32,864 bases of DNA from Goleter apudmare HA4340-LM2 (GCA_019359495.1 JAHHHF010000021.1:1-32864); one strand, 5' to 3'; counted from the stretch's first letter, positions 1 through 8,010 are shown. The notes: generated by a model not told the origin, from the letters alone. Program-made: numbers and translations.

Positions 1-127
1 CTAGGTAGGCGCAGGGGAATAATAGTACTCCTGACCAACCTACAAATACGAAGCGATCGCGCTTCAACCAGTCGTCTAGAACGTCAAACCACCCTCTACT
101 GGGGGCGCGTCCAACTGCGATGGTCAT
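1..127 (-). CDS. psbD: Photosystem II D2 protein, 5' end only (partial)
   Basis: The reverse strand from the ATG at 127 reads [20 protein letters not shown] followed by [22 protein letters not shown], then runs off the left edge. This is the N-terminus of cyanobacterial D2, the reaction-centre subunit that with D1 binds the photosystem II electron-transfer cofactors in the thylakoid membrane. The visible 42 residues cover the stromal N-terminal helix and the start of the first transmembrane helix. A GGAG lies about 9 nt upstream of the ATG. The gene is divergent from the UPF0367 gene at 435, and a good promoter lies in between. The match to D2 is close over the whole visible part. Whether psbC follows, as is usual in cyanobacteria, cannot be seen. 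Confidence 0.95.
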   Translation of the reverse strand, partial: MTIAVGRAPSRGWFDVLDDWLKRDRFVFVGWSGVLLFPCAYL

Positions 128-201
128 TAGATGAATCTCCGAATGTTTATAAGTACAGGTTTTTTACCTTGTGTACTATAGATTGCCATAATTTGGTTCT
201 C

Positions 202-230
202 TATAGACAGAAAGCTAACCGGGTTGTCAA
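202..230 (-). promoter_or_regulatory. Probable psbD promoter (sigma70 type)
   Basis: On the reverse strand a perfect -35 TTGACA (230-225) is followed after 17 bp by TCTATA (207-202). This predicts a transcript start near 195 and a leader of roughly 70 nt before the psbD ATG at 127. The leader contains the GGAG ribosome site. A second -10-like TAATAT lies farther upstream around 267-262 on the same strand without a clear -35. The call rests on sequence only. Confidence 0.55.
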
Positions 231-434
231 TCCAGTTTACAATTTTTTACTGACTTTAATCATATTAGGTGTAAATTGCTAATTTTTCCAGACTTTTTTT
301 CATAAAATTTAATATTTATACATTTAGGGGGATAGGGAATGGAGAAATTTTCCCAGTCTGCAATATCCAGTCCCTAGTTAGGATCAAACAGCTAAGGCTA
401 GAATGAGTGCTACAGTCCAATTTATGAATGCTAA

Positions 435-707
435 ATGTTTACCATTGATTTAAGCATCAGGAACACTGCTTTCCCTATATCAGTACAACGTAAGTCAGCA
501 GAGGACGCCGAGGCTGTCTATCAGCTAATTTTGGCAGCCATTCGCTCTGGCAACCCTGATGTTGTGGAACTAAAGTGTGAGGGCAAAACAGATAAGAAAA
601 TAGCTGTGCGTGCCAGTGAAATTTCTGGGGTGCAGATTATTCAAAAAGATGGTGTAACCACCAGTAGCGGTAGACCACCTGGTTTTGCTGCCTTAACTGC
701 TGAGTAA
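435..707 (+). CDS. UPF0367 family conserved cyanobacterial protein
   Basis: This 90-residue protein starts MFTIDLSIRNTAFPISVQRK and matches the small, soluble UPF0367 family that I know almost only from cyanobacteria; its function is unknown. The central part (AEDAEAVYQLILAAIRSGNP) looks like one alpha helix, flanked by beta strands (ELKCEG, KKIAVRASEISGVQI). No signal peptide or membrane segment is visible. The ATG at 435 is the only good start: an upstream ATG at 424 is out of frame and opens only a 9-codon ORF that overlaps this start. The ABC ATPase begins 13 nt after the stop, so the two are probably cotranscribed. The tail TTSSGRPPGFAALTAE looks flexible. Confidence 0.85.
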   Translation: MFTIDLSIRNTAFPISVQRKSAEDAEAVYQLILAAIRSGNPDVVELKCEGKTDKKIAVRASEISGVQIIQKDGVTTSSGRPPGFAALTAE

Positions 708-720
708 CCAAGGTGTGTCA

Positions 721-1398
721 ATGGCGGAAGTAGGCATCGAAGTTAAGGATTTACACTTCAGTTGGCCTAACGGGGAAAATGCGATCAAATCTTGTTCTTT
801 AGAAGTACCCAAGGGTGAATTTTGGATGCTCTTGGGGACAAATGGTAGTGGCAAATCAACATTACTCAGACTACTGGCGGGGCTATTAGCTCCCCAGTCT
901 GGCGAGATTCGAGTTTTGCATCCCGTGGGCTTTGTCTTTCAAAATCCCGACCATCAACTAGTCATGCCAACAGTCGGTGCGGATGTGGCTTTTGGACTGG
1001 TAGAGGAAAAATTGCCTACTGCTGCGGTGAGAGCCAGGGTAGAAGAGGCCTTAGGGGCGGTGAATTTGCAAATCCTGCAAAGACGCCCTATCTATGCGCT
1101 CAGTGGGGGACAGAAACAGCGAGTAGCGATCGCTGGTGCGATCGCCCGTCGTTGTGAAGTTTTACTACTAGATGAACCAACGGCATTGCTTGATCCTGAT
1201 AGTCAGTTGGATTTAGTAGCTGGTGTCCGCCGCCTTGTTAAAAGTCGTGGTATTACAGCCCTATGGGTGACACATCGCTTAGATGAGTTGAATTATTGTG
1301 ACGGCGCATTTTTGCTAGAAAGTGGCTCGCTGGTAGATCAGGGTGAAGCCCAACGTCTCAAACAACGGCTGATAGAAACACATAAACAAGCCTCTTAA
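721..1398 (+). CDS. ABC transporter ATP-binding protein, ECF/CbiO-like
   Basis: A stand-alone ABC ATPase of about 225 residues. Visible in order are Walker A GTNGSGKST, Q-loop FQNPDHQL, signature LSGGQKQR, Walker B VLLLDEPTA with the catalytic Glu, and the H-loop WVTHR. The FQNPDHQL Q-loop is typical of energy-coupling-factor ATPases (CbiO/EcfA type), which power vitamin or metal uptake together with a membrane EcfT and a substrate-binding S component. No such partner is in the window, so the substrate is unknown. The ATG at 721 with AAGGTG just upstream is preferred over GTG at 715. The gene forms a pair with the UPF0367 gene and ends at a strong terminator 9 nt after the stop. Confidence 0.88.
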   Translation: MAEVGIEVKDLHFSWPNGENAIKSCSLEVPKGEFWMLLGTNGSGKSTLLRLLAGLLAPQSGEIRVLHPVGFVFQNPDHQLVMPTVGADVAFGLVEEKLPTAAVRARVEEALGAVNLQILQRRPIYALSGGQKQRVAIAGAIARRCEVLLLDEPTALLDPDSQLDLVAGVRRLVKSRGITALWVTHRLDELNYCDGAFLLESGSLVDQGEAQRLKQRLIETHKQAS

Positions 1399-1406
1399 TA
1401 AGAGAC

Positions 1407-1432
1407 AACGCGCCGCTTCAAGGCGCGTTTTT
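1407..1432 (+). terminator. Rho-independent terminator after the ABC ATPase gene
   Basis: A perfect 8-bp GC-rich stem AACGCGCC (1407-1414) / GGCGCGTT (1422-1429) with a 7-nt loop runs straight into TTTTT (1428-1432). It lies just after the stop codon of the ABC ATPase gene and closes the two-gene unit. Confidence 0.85.
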
Positions 1433-1483
1433 AGTTATTTCATCTACCTTAAGGCAACTTTTATCTTCTCATGGGATATTTTC

Positions 1484-1510
1484 TTCCCTGTAACATAGTG
1501 TTACAGGGAA
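1484..1510. repeat. Perfect 27-bp inverted repeat (12-3-12)
   Basis: TTCCCTGTAACA (1484-1495), a 3-nt TAG, then TGTTACAGGGAA (1499-1510): a perfect 12-bp stem. It sits between the terminator of the ABC ATPase gene and the NYN gene, 66 bp before the latter's ATG. No T-tract follows on the plus strand, so it may be an RNA hairpin in the NYN leader, an operator or a dispersed palindrome. Two more elements with the same geometry occur at 9284-9310 and 25966-25992. Confidence 0.7.
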
Positions 1511-1576
1511 TGCTTCAACTAATATATAGAGTTATGAATGAATTTTGTTAACTCTAGAAAATTGTGATTAAAAACC

Positions 1577-2128
1577 ATGTCTCGTCCCCCACGCGAAGCC
1601 GTTTTGTTAGTAGACGGCTACAACATAATTGGCGCTTGGCCTTGCCTCAAAAAAACCCGTGATCATGCAGGACTAGAGGCAGCACGCGGGGAACTAGTTG
1701 AAACTATGACTAGTTACAGCTCGTTTCAAGGTTATGATACTCAAATAGTTTTTGATGCTCAATATCATAACGCTTGTAGCAATCAAGAAATTATTACAGA
1801 CCTCTTATCAGTTTATTACACTGATTTCGGACAAACAGCAGATACCTACATTGAAAAAGCTTGTGCCTCATTACGTTACCAAATAGCACAATCTCGAATT
1901 GCGCGGGTAATTGTGGCCACATCAGACAGAGCGCAGCAGCTGATGGTACAGGGATATGGTGCTGAGTGGTTATCGGCACAACAGCTATGTGGCGAAGTCG
2001 AGACAATGGTTTGCCGGATGCGACACAAATATCAATCACGCAAACAATCTAAAAGTAGGTTTTTAGCTAATTCTATCGACGCTAAGGCCCGTCAGCGTTT
2101 GGCTGAATTGCGGATGGGATTAAAATAA
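1577..2128 (+). CDS. NYN domain protein, YacP/Rae1-like ribonuclease
   Basis: A 183-residue protein with the NYN/PIN-like fold of the YacP family. The N-terminal strand VLLVDGYNIIGAWP carries the first metal-binding Asp and the DGYN signature. It is followed by VFDAQYHN, then TADTYIEKAC with a second acidic site, and VIVATSDRAQQLMVQGYGAEWLSAQQL with the third (TSD). The C-terminus is basic and Gln/Arg-rich (RMRHKYQSRKQSKSRF), as expected for RNA contact. In Bacillus subtilis the family member Rae1 (YacP) is a ribosome-dependent endoribonuclease; the same role here is inference. It stands alone, with a 12-bp hairpin upstream and the tRNA-Asn gene downstream. No clear Shine-Dalgarno site precedes the ATG at 1577. 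Confidence 0.85.
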   Translation: MSRPPREAVLLVDGYNIIGAWPCLKKTRDHAGLEAARGELVETMTSYSSFQGYDTQIVFDAQYHNACSNQEIITDLLSVYYTDFGQTADTYIEKACASLRYQIAQSRIARVIVATSDRAQQLMVQGYGAEWLSAQQLCGEVETMVCRMRHKYQSRKQSKSRFLANSIDAKARQRLAELRMGLK

Positions 2129-2237
2129 ATACTAGCAAGAGAAATATTAACATCAACATTCTTTGCTGAGTCCATAGGGGCTTTGGTATTTATAAAGGTA
2201 TGGAATAAAGCATTCAAAAAAAGGTTTACCCTAGTAC

Positions 2238-2266
2238 TTGCCAAATTCTGTATATTGGTTTAATAT
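2238..2266 (+). promoter_or_regulatory. Probable promoter of the tRNA-Asn gene
   Basis: TTGCCA (2238-2243), 17 bp, then TAATAT (2261-2266) give a good sigma70-type promoter. Its expected start is near 2273, about 10 nt before the mature tRNA 5' end. Confidence 0.6.
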
Positions 2267-2282
2267 GATTAATCGTGAGCGT

Positions 2283-2354
<72 letters not shown>

Positions 2355-2923
2355 TTTAAAAGAGAGAAAAAACCAAGTATACACCTTGAGTACTATGTCA
2401 GTCGAGAGGAATTGACCTGTGTGTAGGTGATAATTCTCAAACATTAGTCTGATGGAGCCTCTAAAAAAAGTAGTGCTGGCAACCTTAGATCAGACTGGCG
2501 ATCGCACAATAAAATTAACCAATGTGTTTTTTTGGTAGACAGTGGGAAGCAATACTGGATAATTAGAGTGATTTCTCACAATAATCTTACCGATTAAAAC
2601 AGTGAATGACCGTGCCCTACGGTAAGGCTCCCTTTACTAGCAATTTATATTGCATAAATCATTTAAATTCTATACCTTCAAGTTAACGATTACCAACAAG
2701 CGATCGTTTCTATTCCTATTCCAAAAAAGGCAGAAGGCAGGAGGAAAGAAGTAAGAATAAAAGCTTTAGTTCTGGGTGATTGCCCAGTTTAAAGGAAGAA
2801 TTGTATCGAGATGCGTAACACGAGATACAAAGCGTCCTGGCTTCAGTCCCACGTTTTTAAACCTGGGTTCCTTCTGTCTTGTCATAACGATAATTTTTAA
2901 CACTGAGCTACTTATTTCTGATT
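2355..2923. other. Intergenic region without a gene
   Basis: No convincing ORF is present. It holds small inverted repeats: CTGGG/CCCAG at 2772-2787 and TTGTATC/GATACAA at 2801-2830. A GCCCTACGGTAAGGCTCC fragment near 2614 resembles the repeat at 22056-22094. Just before the GNAT gene at 2924 I see no strong ribosome site. Confidence 0.6.
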
Positions 2924-3370
2924 ATGACTTACAAAGTTGTTACTCAACTGACTGAGAATCAAATTTTAGAATTAGTAGATTTGTTCAAAAATGAATTTTG
3001 GAGTCAAAAACGGCTACATCGCGATGTTGTGAAGATGCTGAATGCATCCGACATTCTTATAGGTTTGGTCGATGAGAATGAACAATTGATTGGTTTTGCT
3101 CGTGTGCTCACCGACTTTGTTTATCGGGCAACTATTTATGATGTCATGATCAAGTCTACCCATAGACAAAAAGGGCTTGGTGCTCAGTTATTCGACGCAG
3201 TAATCAATCATCCCCAATTAAGTGAAGTGGAATTTGTTGCTCTCTATTGTTTGCCAGAGATGATGCCGTTTTATCAACGTTGGGGCTTCACAGACGAGAT
3301 AGGCGAACTTCATCTGATGTATCGTGGTCAAAAAATCCCCCAGGAAGTTCAAAATGATTATCAACCCTGA
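2924..3370 (+). CDS. GNAT family N-acetyltransferase
   Basis: A 148-residue single-domain GNAT protein. Motif A, which binds the pyrophosphate of acetyl-CoA, is visible as MIKSTHRQKGLGAQLFDAV, with the R/Q-x-x-G-x-G core RQKGLG. It is preceded by the beta strand IGFARVLTDFVYRATIYDV. Motif B is seen near the end: VALYCLPEMMPFYQRWGFTD, the usual 'FYxxxGF' element. The acceptor substrate cannot be told from sequence. The gene overlaps the next ORF (cupin) by 17 nt, so the two are probably translated together and may act on the same metabolite. Confidence 0.88.
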   Translation: MTYKVVTQLTENQILELVDLFKNEFWSQKRLHRDVVKMLNASDILIGLVDENEQLIGFARVLTDFVYRATIYDVMIKSTHRQKGLGAQLFDAVINHPQLSEVEFVALYCLPEMMPFYQRWGFTDEIGELHLMYRGQKIPQEVQNDYQP

Positions 3371-3818
3371 AAATGTACCCAGTCGTTCAAGTTCCATTTA
3401 CCCTGATGAATTTAAGCCGCTTGTGCAAGGACGGGTAAAACAGGCGTTAGGAAATGCAGCTGGATTAAAAAATTTTGGCGTCAACTTAGTTACCCTACAT
3501 CCAGGAAGTTGTTCTGCACTTAGACACTGGCATACTCAACAAGATGAGTTTATTTATGTCATAGCAGGTGAAATTACCTTAGTTACCAATACTAGCGAGC
3601 AAATCCTGGAACCTGGAATGATGGTAGGGTTTCCGGCTGGCGAGGAAAATGGACACCAACTCGTAAATCACACCGAGACAGTTGCAGTCTATTTAGAAGT
3701 TGGGGATAGAAGTCCTGATGATGAAGTGTACTACCCTGATGTTGACCTGATTGCTAAACCCGGCGTGGGAGGCGATCGCATTTTTATACGCAAAGATGGT
3801 ACTTTGTACAACAACTAG
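3354..3818 (+). CDS. Cupin domain protein
   Basis: A 154-residue single-cupin protein. Cupin motif 1 is seen as HWHTQQDEFIYVIAGEITL, with the His-x-His and Glu metal ligands. Motif 2 is GFPAGEENGHQLVNHT, with the last His. The tail GGDRIFIRKDGTLYNN is typical of small cupins of unknown substrate. The frame is open from a GTG at 3324, but ATG 3354 is preferred because AGGAAG lies 6 nt upstream of it. The start lies inside the GNAT gene (17-nt overlap), which points to translational coupling. The substrate and any enzyme activity are unknown. Confidence 0.85.
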   Translation: MIINPENVPSRSSSIYPDEFKPLVQGRVKQALGNAAGLKNFGVNLVTLHPGSCSALRHWHTQQDEFIYVIAGEITLVTNTSEQILEPGMMVGFPAGEENGHQLVNHTETVAVYLEVGDRSPDDEVYYPDVDLIAKPGVGGDRIFIRKDGTLYNN

Positions 3819-3899
3819 CTATTGCCCATTCCCCATTCCCCACTACTATGGTTATGATTTATGGCTGTCACAATTTGAACATTTAACTGTTAACAACCA

Positions 3900-5990
3900 A
3901 TGGTGAACTCTACCCTTGTTACCACACTCCATGTCAATCCTGCGACAGGGAATGATGCCAATGCTGGTTCCCGGTTGAGTCCCTTTAAAAGCCTCACTCG
4001 TGCCTTGAAAATAGCGACAAAATCCACAGTTATTCAGCTAGGATTGGGGACTTATCATGCTCCTAGTGGTGAGGTGTTTCCACTGGTGATTCCAGAGGGG
4101 GTGATGATCGTGGGTAACGAAGCCAGTAAAGGTGCTGGTATTGTGATTGTAGGGAGTGGCACATATCAGAGTCTCAGTTTTGGCGTACAAAACATCACAC
4201 TATTATTGCTAGGTGATGCCAGTCTTATGGGTGTGACTGTCACAAATAAAGCAGAAAAAGGAACTGGCGTCTGGATAGAATCAACAGCCCCCAGCGTTAG
4301 TAACAACACTTTTATTAACTGTGCCCGAGAAGGAGTGTTTGCCACCGGCAATGCTAAACCAGCAATTCTAGATAATGTGTTTGTCCAAAATGCTGCCAGT
4401 GGCTTGACAATGGCTCGTAATAGCAAAGGTGAAGTGTTACGCAATACTTTGCAAAAAAATGGTTTAGGTATTGCTATGAGCGATTTTGCCGCTCCTTTAG
4501 TCGCAAATAACACCATATCAGAAAACAAAACAGCGATCGCTCTTTCACGGGAGGCGCGACCAGTACTACGTCAGAATCTCATTGTTAAAAATAGCCAAGG
4601 TGGTCTATTGGTCAATGGTAGTGCGATTCCTGACCTCGGTAGCACCCACGACCCTGCCGGCAATGTTTTTCGAGAAAATCAGGAATTTGATTTACAAAAT
4701 CTCACATCACAGAAGTTAGTTTCCATCGGCAATCAGTTGAATCCGTCTCTAGTCAAGGGATCTGTGGATTTTCTTGCCGCTACCTCCGATACTCTTGGTC
4801 GCATCTCAGTGATTACTGGGTTTCCTGACTTGAGTGGACATTGGGCGGCAACTTTTGTGGAAGCATTAGTGAGCAAAGGTTTCATTAGTGGATTTCCCGA
4901 TGGCAAATTTGGGCCAGAATTACCCATGACTCGTGCCCAGTACGCTGCTATAATTGCCAAGACTTTTCAGTTACCTGTTAACAATAAAGTCAGTAACTTT
5001 ACGGATGTTAAATCAGATTTTTGGGCGAGATCAGCCATTCTCAGTGCTGCCAGTATGGGTTTTATCAGTGGATTTCCTGATGGGACATTTCGACCAGGGC
5101 AAAATTTGACAAAAATTCAGGCAATTGTATCTATTGTTAATGGCTTGAAATTAACTGGAGGGAATCCGAATGTGTTAACTGCATACCGCGATCGCGCTCA
5201 AATTCCCAGTTATGCTCTGAATGCGGTAGCAGTTGCTACCCAAAAGCTGCTAATTGTCAACTACCCCAAAAGTGACAAATTAGAACCAATGCGAAATAGC
5301 ACTCGCGCTGAGGTGGCAGCATTGGTTTATCAAGCATTGGTGGCTATTGGTAAAGAAAAAGCGATCGCTTCGCCCTATGTAGTCAGTCCGGATACTGATC
5401 TGCCCTCCTTCAGCGATCTCAAGGGACACTGGGCAGAAATATTTATTCGGGGTTTAGCCAGTATGGGTTTAACTAGCGGTTTTGCTGATGGTAGCTATCG
5501 TCCAGATCAACCCATGACTCGCGCCCAATATGCGGCTTTAGTAGCGATAGCTTTTAATCCCACACCCAAACGCCCAGCACCCAATTTCGCCGATGTTGCT
5601 AGGGATTTTTGGGCGGCTCAAGCAATCCAAATCGCCGCTAGCGGGGGCTTTGTGAGCGGATTTACTGATGGTACTTTCCGCCCGAATCAAAATGTGCAAA
5701 GACTACAGGTGATTGTCTCCTTAGTTAATGGGCTAGCCCTACCAGCAGCTGATAGTGATACCTTAGTTACTTACAGCGATCGCCATACTATTCCTGAATA
5801 TGCCCAAAAAGCGATCACTACTGCTACAAAGCAACAAATTGTAGTTAATTATCCCAACCCCAAGCAACTTTTACCAGTTCGAGAAGCTACCCGTGCCGAA
5901 GTAGCTGCAATGGTTTATCAAGCATTGGTGGCGATCAACCGTACATCCACGATTAACTCACCCTATATCGTTTTGCCGACCACTAGTTAA
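3900..5990 (+). CDS. Right-handed beta-helix (DUF1565) protein with six SLH repeats
   Basis: A 696-residue protein in two halves. Residues 8-285 form a DUF1565/pectin-lyase-like beta-helix (HVNPATGNDANAGSRLSPFK, GTYHAPSGEVFPLVIPEGV, then rows such as VSNNTFINC, ILDNVFVQN, VLRNTLQKN). From residue 305 come six S-layer homology repeats with the GFPDGTFRP and MTRAQYAA signatures. They are two copies of a three-SLH unit 588 bp apart, for example 5323-5344 and 5911-5932, which are identical in DNA. SLH domains bind cell-wall polymers or link to the outer membrane. The chain has no signal peptide: an in-frame TAA lies 9 nt before the ATG at 3900. It is a paralogue of the 9383-11374 gene over about 270 residues. 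Confidence 0.9.
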   Translation: MVNSTLVTTLHVNPATGNDANAGSRLSPFKSLTRALKIATKSTVIQLGLGTYHAPSGEVFPLVIPEGVMIVGNEASKGAGIVIVGSGTYQSLSFGVQNITLLLLGDASLMGVTVTNKAEKGTGVWIESTAPSVSNNTFINCAREGVFATGNAKPAILDNVFVQNAASGLTMARNSKGEVLRNTLQKNGLGIAMSDFAAPLVANNTISENKTAIALSREARPVLRQNLIVKNSQGGLLVNGSAIPDLGSTHDPAGNVFRENQEFDLQNLTSQKLVSIGNQLNPSLVKGSVDFLAATSDTLGRISVITGFPDLSGHWAATFVEALVSKGFISGFPDGKFGPELPMTRAQYAAIIAKTFQLPVNNKVSNFTDVKSDFWARSAILSAASMGFISGFPDGTFRPGQNLTKIQAIVSIVNGLKLTGGNPNVLTAYRDRAQIPSYALNAVAVATQKLLIVNYPKSDKLEPMRNSTRAEVAALVYQALVAIGKEKAIASPYVVSPDTDLPSFSDLKGHWAEIFIRGLASMGLTSGFADGSYRPDQPMTRAQYAALVAIAFNPTPKRPAPNFADVARDFWAAQAIQIAASGGFVSGFTDGTFRPNQNVQRLQVIVSLVNGLALPAADSDTLVTYSDRHTIPEYAQKAITTATKQQIVVNYPNPKQLLPVREATRAEVAAMVYQALVAINRTSTINSPYIVLPTTS

Positions 5991-6116
5991 CCAAGTAGAA
6001 TGAAAAGCAATTCTTTTCCACTTGGAAAACTCTGGCAAAAACCCTATAGCTAAAAGCACGTTAGGCTATATGCGATGGGTGGAAAATTTATACCTATTGC
6101 CTGAAGCTAATAGCCC

Positions 6117-6836
6117 ATGTTTACACCAGTTGAAGACACCTCTGTTGACTTAGCAACAGCCTTAATGATTCACTATAGTTTTGATCTCAGTGGGTACAGT
6201 GCCAATGAATTAATTCGGCGTTGGCAAACTCATTACCCAGTTGATTGGCTACACATAGCCGTGATCGAAGCACTATATCAAGGTCGCTACAAAGCTGTTT
6301 CGGTTCAGCAAATCCTCACATTTTGGCAACGCCGGGGTCAGGCTACTTATCATTTCAATATGGAGTTTGAAAGGATGATTTGTAGTAAATTTCCCGAAAA
6401 CTTAACCTCATTTTCGGCACCAGTTCTCCCATCTACCAAGAGAAACATTGCTCTTGAGCATATTAACTCGCAATTGTCCTCTGTGACAGCCAGCTCATTA
6501 CCAGAACCAAGAAAGACTGCACCCTTACAATTGGTGAGTGGAGAACAACAGCAAGCCGCAAGCGTAGAGGTAGGAAGTATAACTTCCTCGACAGTTAGTG
6601 TTTTAGACACTGCGGCTGTACCCCAAGCAGAATCTAGTTTACAGTCCAGCTCCAATCAACCAGGAATTCGTTCCTTGGCTTCACAGCTATCTACAATTCC
6701 CAATAAACTGAGTAAACTATTGCCACCTGCTAATCATCAGCGCCGCATTGGACAATTTACCCCAGAAAAAAGCGATCGCGCTGATTCATTCACATCGAAA
6801 CTCAAAGCTATCTCTGGTGAACAAGTACCTTCTTAA
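6117..6836 (+). CDS. Hypothetical protein with conserved N-terminal helical domain
   Basis: A 239-residue protein whose function I do not recognise. Residues 8-95 look like a compact helical domain with many aromatic residues (MIHYSFDLSGYSANELIRRW, HYPVDWLHIAVIEALYQGRY, VQQILTFWQRRG, YHFNMEFERMIC). I believe it recurs in cyanobacterial proteins. From about residue 100 to the end the chain is rich in Ser, Pro, Thr and Gln with no clear structure, ending in a basic stretch (NHQRRIGQFTPEKSDRADSF). No signal peptide or membrane segment is seen. It could be a nucleic-acid or protein adaptor, but that is only inference. It follows the SLH gene by 126 bp on the same strand. Confidence 0.7.
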   Translation: MFTPVEDTSVDLATALMIHYSFDLSGYSANELIRRWQTHYPVDWLHIAVIEALYQGRYKAVSVQQILTFWQRRGQATYHFNMEFERMICSKFPENLTSFSAPVLPSTKRNIALEHINSQLSSVTASSLPEPRKTAPLQLVSGEQQQAASVEVGSITSSTVSVLDTAAVPQAESSLQSSSNQPGIRSLASQLSTIPNKLSKLLPPANHQRRIGQFTPEKSDRADSFTSKLKAISGEQVPS

Positions 6837-7136
6837 ACCTATGCTTAATGAAAATTGGTATGGGAGTATGGCTCTTAAATCTTCTACTTTGAAAATTAAC
6901 GACTAATCATAATTAGCCTGATGTTTGTATAAAAAATATTATTCAAAGTTGTAGAGATGTATAATAACACCTCTACATATTTAAATATTCAAGCTCGATT
7001 AGCTGTTACGCATTCAATTCCCAAATTTCTCTGATGGCTAATAACTGTCACAGCCTCGACTAAGCTCAGTGTTAACCTTTAAATACCCACGAAGAGGTAT
7101 GAGCAGATCTCTTTACCCATACCTCATTCCCCATTT
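6837..7136. other. Intergenic region between converging genes, with two hairpins
   Basis: A 300-bp stretch with no gene. At 6951-6976 GTAGAGATGT and ACACCTCTAC pair with one mismatch around ATAATA; this resembles a worn copy of the GTAGAGACGT palindrome type seen at 25966-25992. At 7094-7125 GAGGTATG/CATACCTC form a perfect 8-bp stem just after the stop of the reverse-strand gene at 7137. That one could serve as its terminator, although no clear T-tract follows. Confidence 0.5.
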
Positions 7137-7451
7137 TCAAACTAATTTGAGGTTTTCTAGCTTTGTTTCTAGTCCAGCAACTATTAAAGCGATCGTTTGT
7201 AAAATTGCTCCCCGATCCCCAGCCTTACACCGCTCAAACAAAGAGTTAACATCCACCAGTCCCCCGTTAGTTGCCAAGGCTTCTAGGGCATTCTCTTGAG
7301 CGCTCAAATTATTATTTGCACAAGCTGAGTACAGGATCATACTTGCCATAGTGTACAAATCTAACATCGGCTCCTCCCCACTGTTGAAATTGACAACATT
7401 GGGGAAGTCAGATAAGGGATGAACAAATTGGTCAAAGGTTAATTGGGTCAT
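7137..7451 (-). CDS. Hypothetical small acidic protein
   Basis: A 104-residue protein starting MTQLTFDQFVHPLSDFPNVV and ending in a leucine-rich tail (LIVAGLETKLENLKLV). I do not recognise the family. It looks alpha-helical and soluble: YTMASMILYSACANNNLSAQ, ENALEALATNGGLVDVNSLF, ERCKAGDRGAILQTIALIV. The frame continues upstream to a TTG at 7538, but ATG 7451 is the natural start because the extra 29 residues (MFWLSPKQIEV...) look non-coding. It is transcribed toward the unknown gene at 6117. Confidence 0.65.
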   Translation of the reverse strand: MTQLTFDQFVHPLSDFPNVVNFNSGEEPMLDLYTMASMILYSACANNNLSAQENALEALATNGGLVDVNSLFERCKAGDRGAILQTIALIVAGLETKLENLKLV

Positions 7452-7801
7452 AGTTGTAATCGTTTCAATATTTGAGAACTGGTTCCAACCCCAGAAACTT
7501 CGCTTTACTTCAATCTGCTTTGGTGACAACCAAAACAAAATGGGCTGACCATTCCAAGGTGCGACTGGGAATTAGGCTTATGCCTTGAAGCTGCATTACC
7601 CTGTGTAGTGAATTCTCATCCTGGTGAGGAATGAGCCGGAAATTTGAATGACGACTATCCTAATACAACTCCAAGAGCTCTCTCTAATATCGCCCGTCAT
7701 TGAATCAGGTACAGTAATCAAGCTGTTTGGTGTTGCTTAATGGGTGAGAGCGGATATACTGAATAAAAGAGGGGCAAAAAACCCTTGGATTCCTTACTTG
7801 A

Positions 7802-7836
7802 AGTTAAAAGCTAGCTATGTGAGTTAAAAGCTAGCT
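7802..7836. repeat. Tandem 15-bp direct repeat, 20-bp period
   Basis: AGTTAAAAGCTAGCT occurs at 7802-7816 and again, perfectly, at 7822-7836. The 20-bp period is about two helical turns, so a protein bound to each copy would sit on the same face of the DNA. Each copy holds the palindrome AGCTAGCT. Confidence 0.75.
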
Positions 7837-7900
7837 GTTAGGGTGTTCTGCCTTTTTTATTCTTCAGCCGAAATATTGCTCTACGTCCCAATATTAAACC

Positions 7901-7951
7901 TGTCATTTTTTTTTGTCAACCTGTCATTTAAAATTGACAAAAAAAAATGTC
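7901..7951. promoter_or_regulatory. Candidate operator: inverted repeat with TGTCA half-sites
   Basis: Two 18-bp arms (7902-7919 and 7934-7951) match in inverted orientation at 17 of 18 positions; each has nine T or A in its core. TGTCA stands at 7901, 7914 and 7922, and its complement TGACA at 7935. The element lies 60-110 bp upstream of the RHH gene. Ribbon-helix-helix proteins usually bind arrays of short half-sites next to their own gene, so autoregulation is a reasonable guess. TTGACA at 7934-7939 could also be a -35 box overlapped by the operator, but no good -10 follows. Confidence 0.55.
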
Positions 7952-8010
7952 TTGCTTTTCCGACTTCATGAGAGAAAATAGGACAAGCATGAGATTGAGA
8001 AATCCAAAAT

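Larger units (their letters stand above)
7452..8010. other. Long divergent intergenic region upstream of the RHH gene
   Basis: 560 bp between the reverse-strand gene starting at 7451 and the RHH gene at 8011. It has no convincing ORF but two clear sequence structures, listed separately: a 15-bp direct repeat at 7802-7836 and a large inverted repeat with TGTCA half-sites at 7901-7951. A small GGGGC...ACCC element lies near 7773-7785. Confidence 0.6.

Noticed and set aside
3324-3353. N-terminal extension of the cupin protein from GTG 3324
   Set aside because: ATG 3354 has AGGAAG at ideal distance and the extension (MVKKSPRKFK) lies entirely inside the GNAT gene.
7069-7299. 76-codon forward frame
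   Set aside because: It overlaps the opposite-strand gene 7137-7451, has a low-complexity Ser/Pro content and starts within the intergenic hairpin region.
7452-7538. Extension of the 7137 gene to TTG 7538
   Set aside because: The first 29 residues look non-coding, and ATG 7451 is available.
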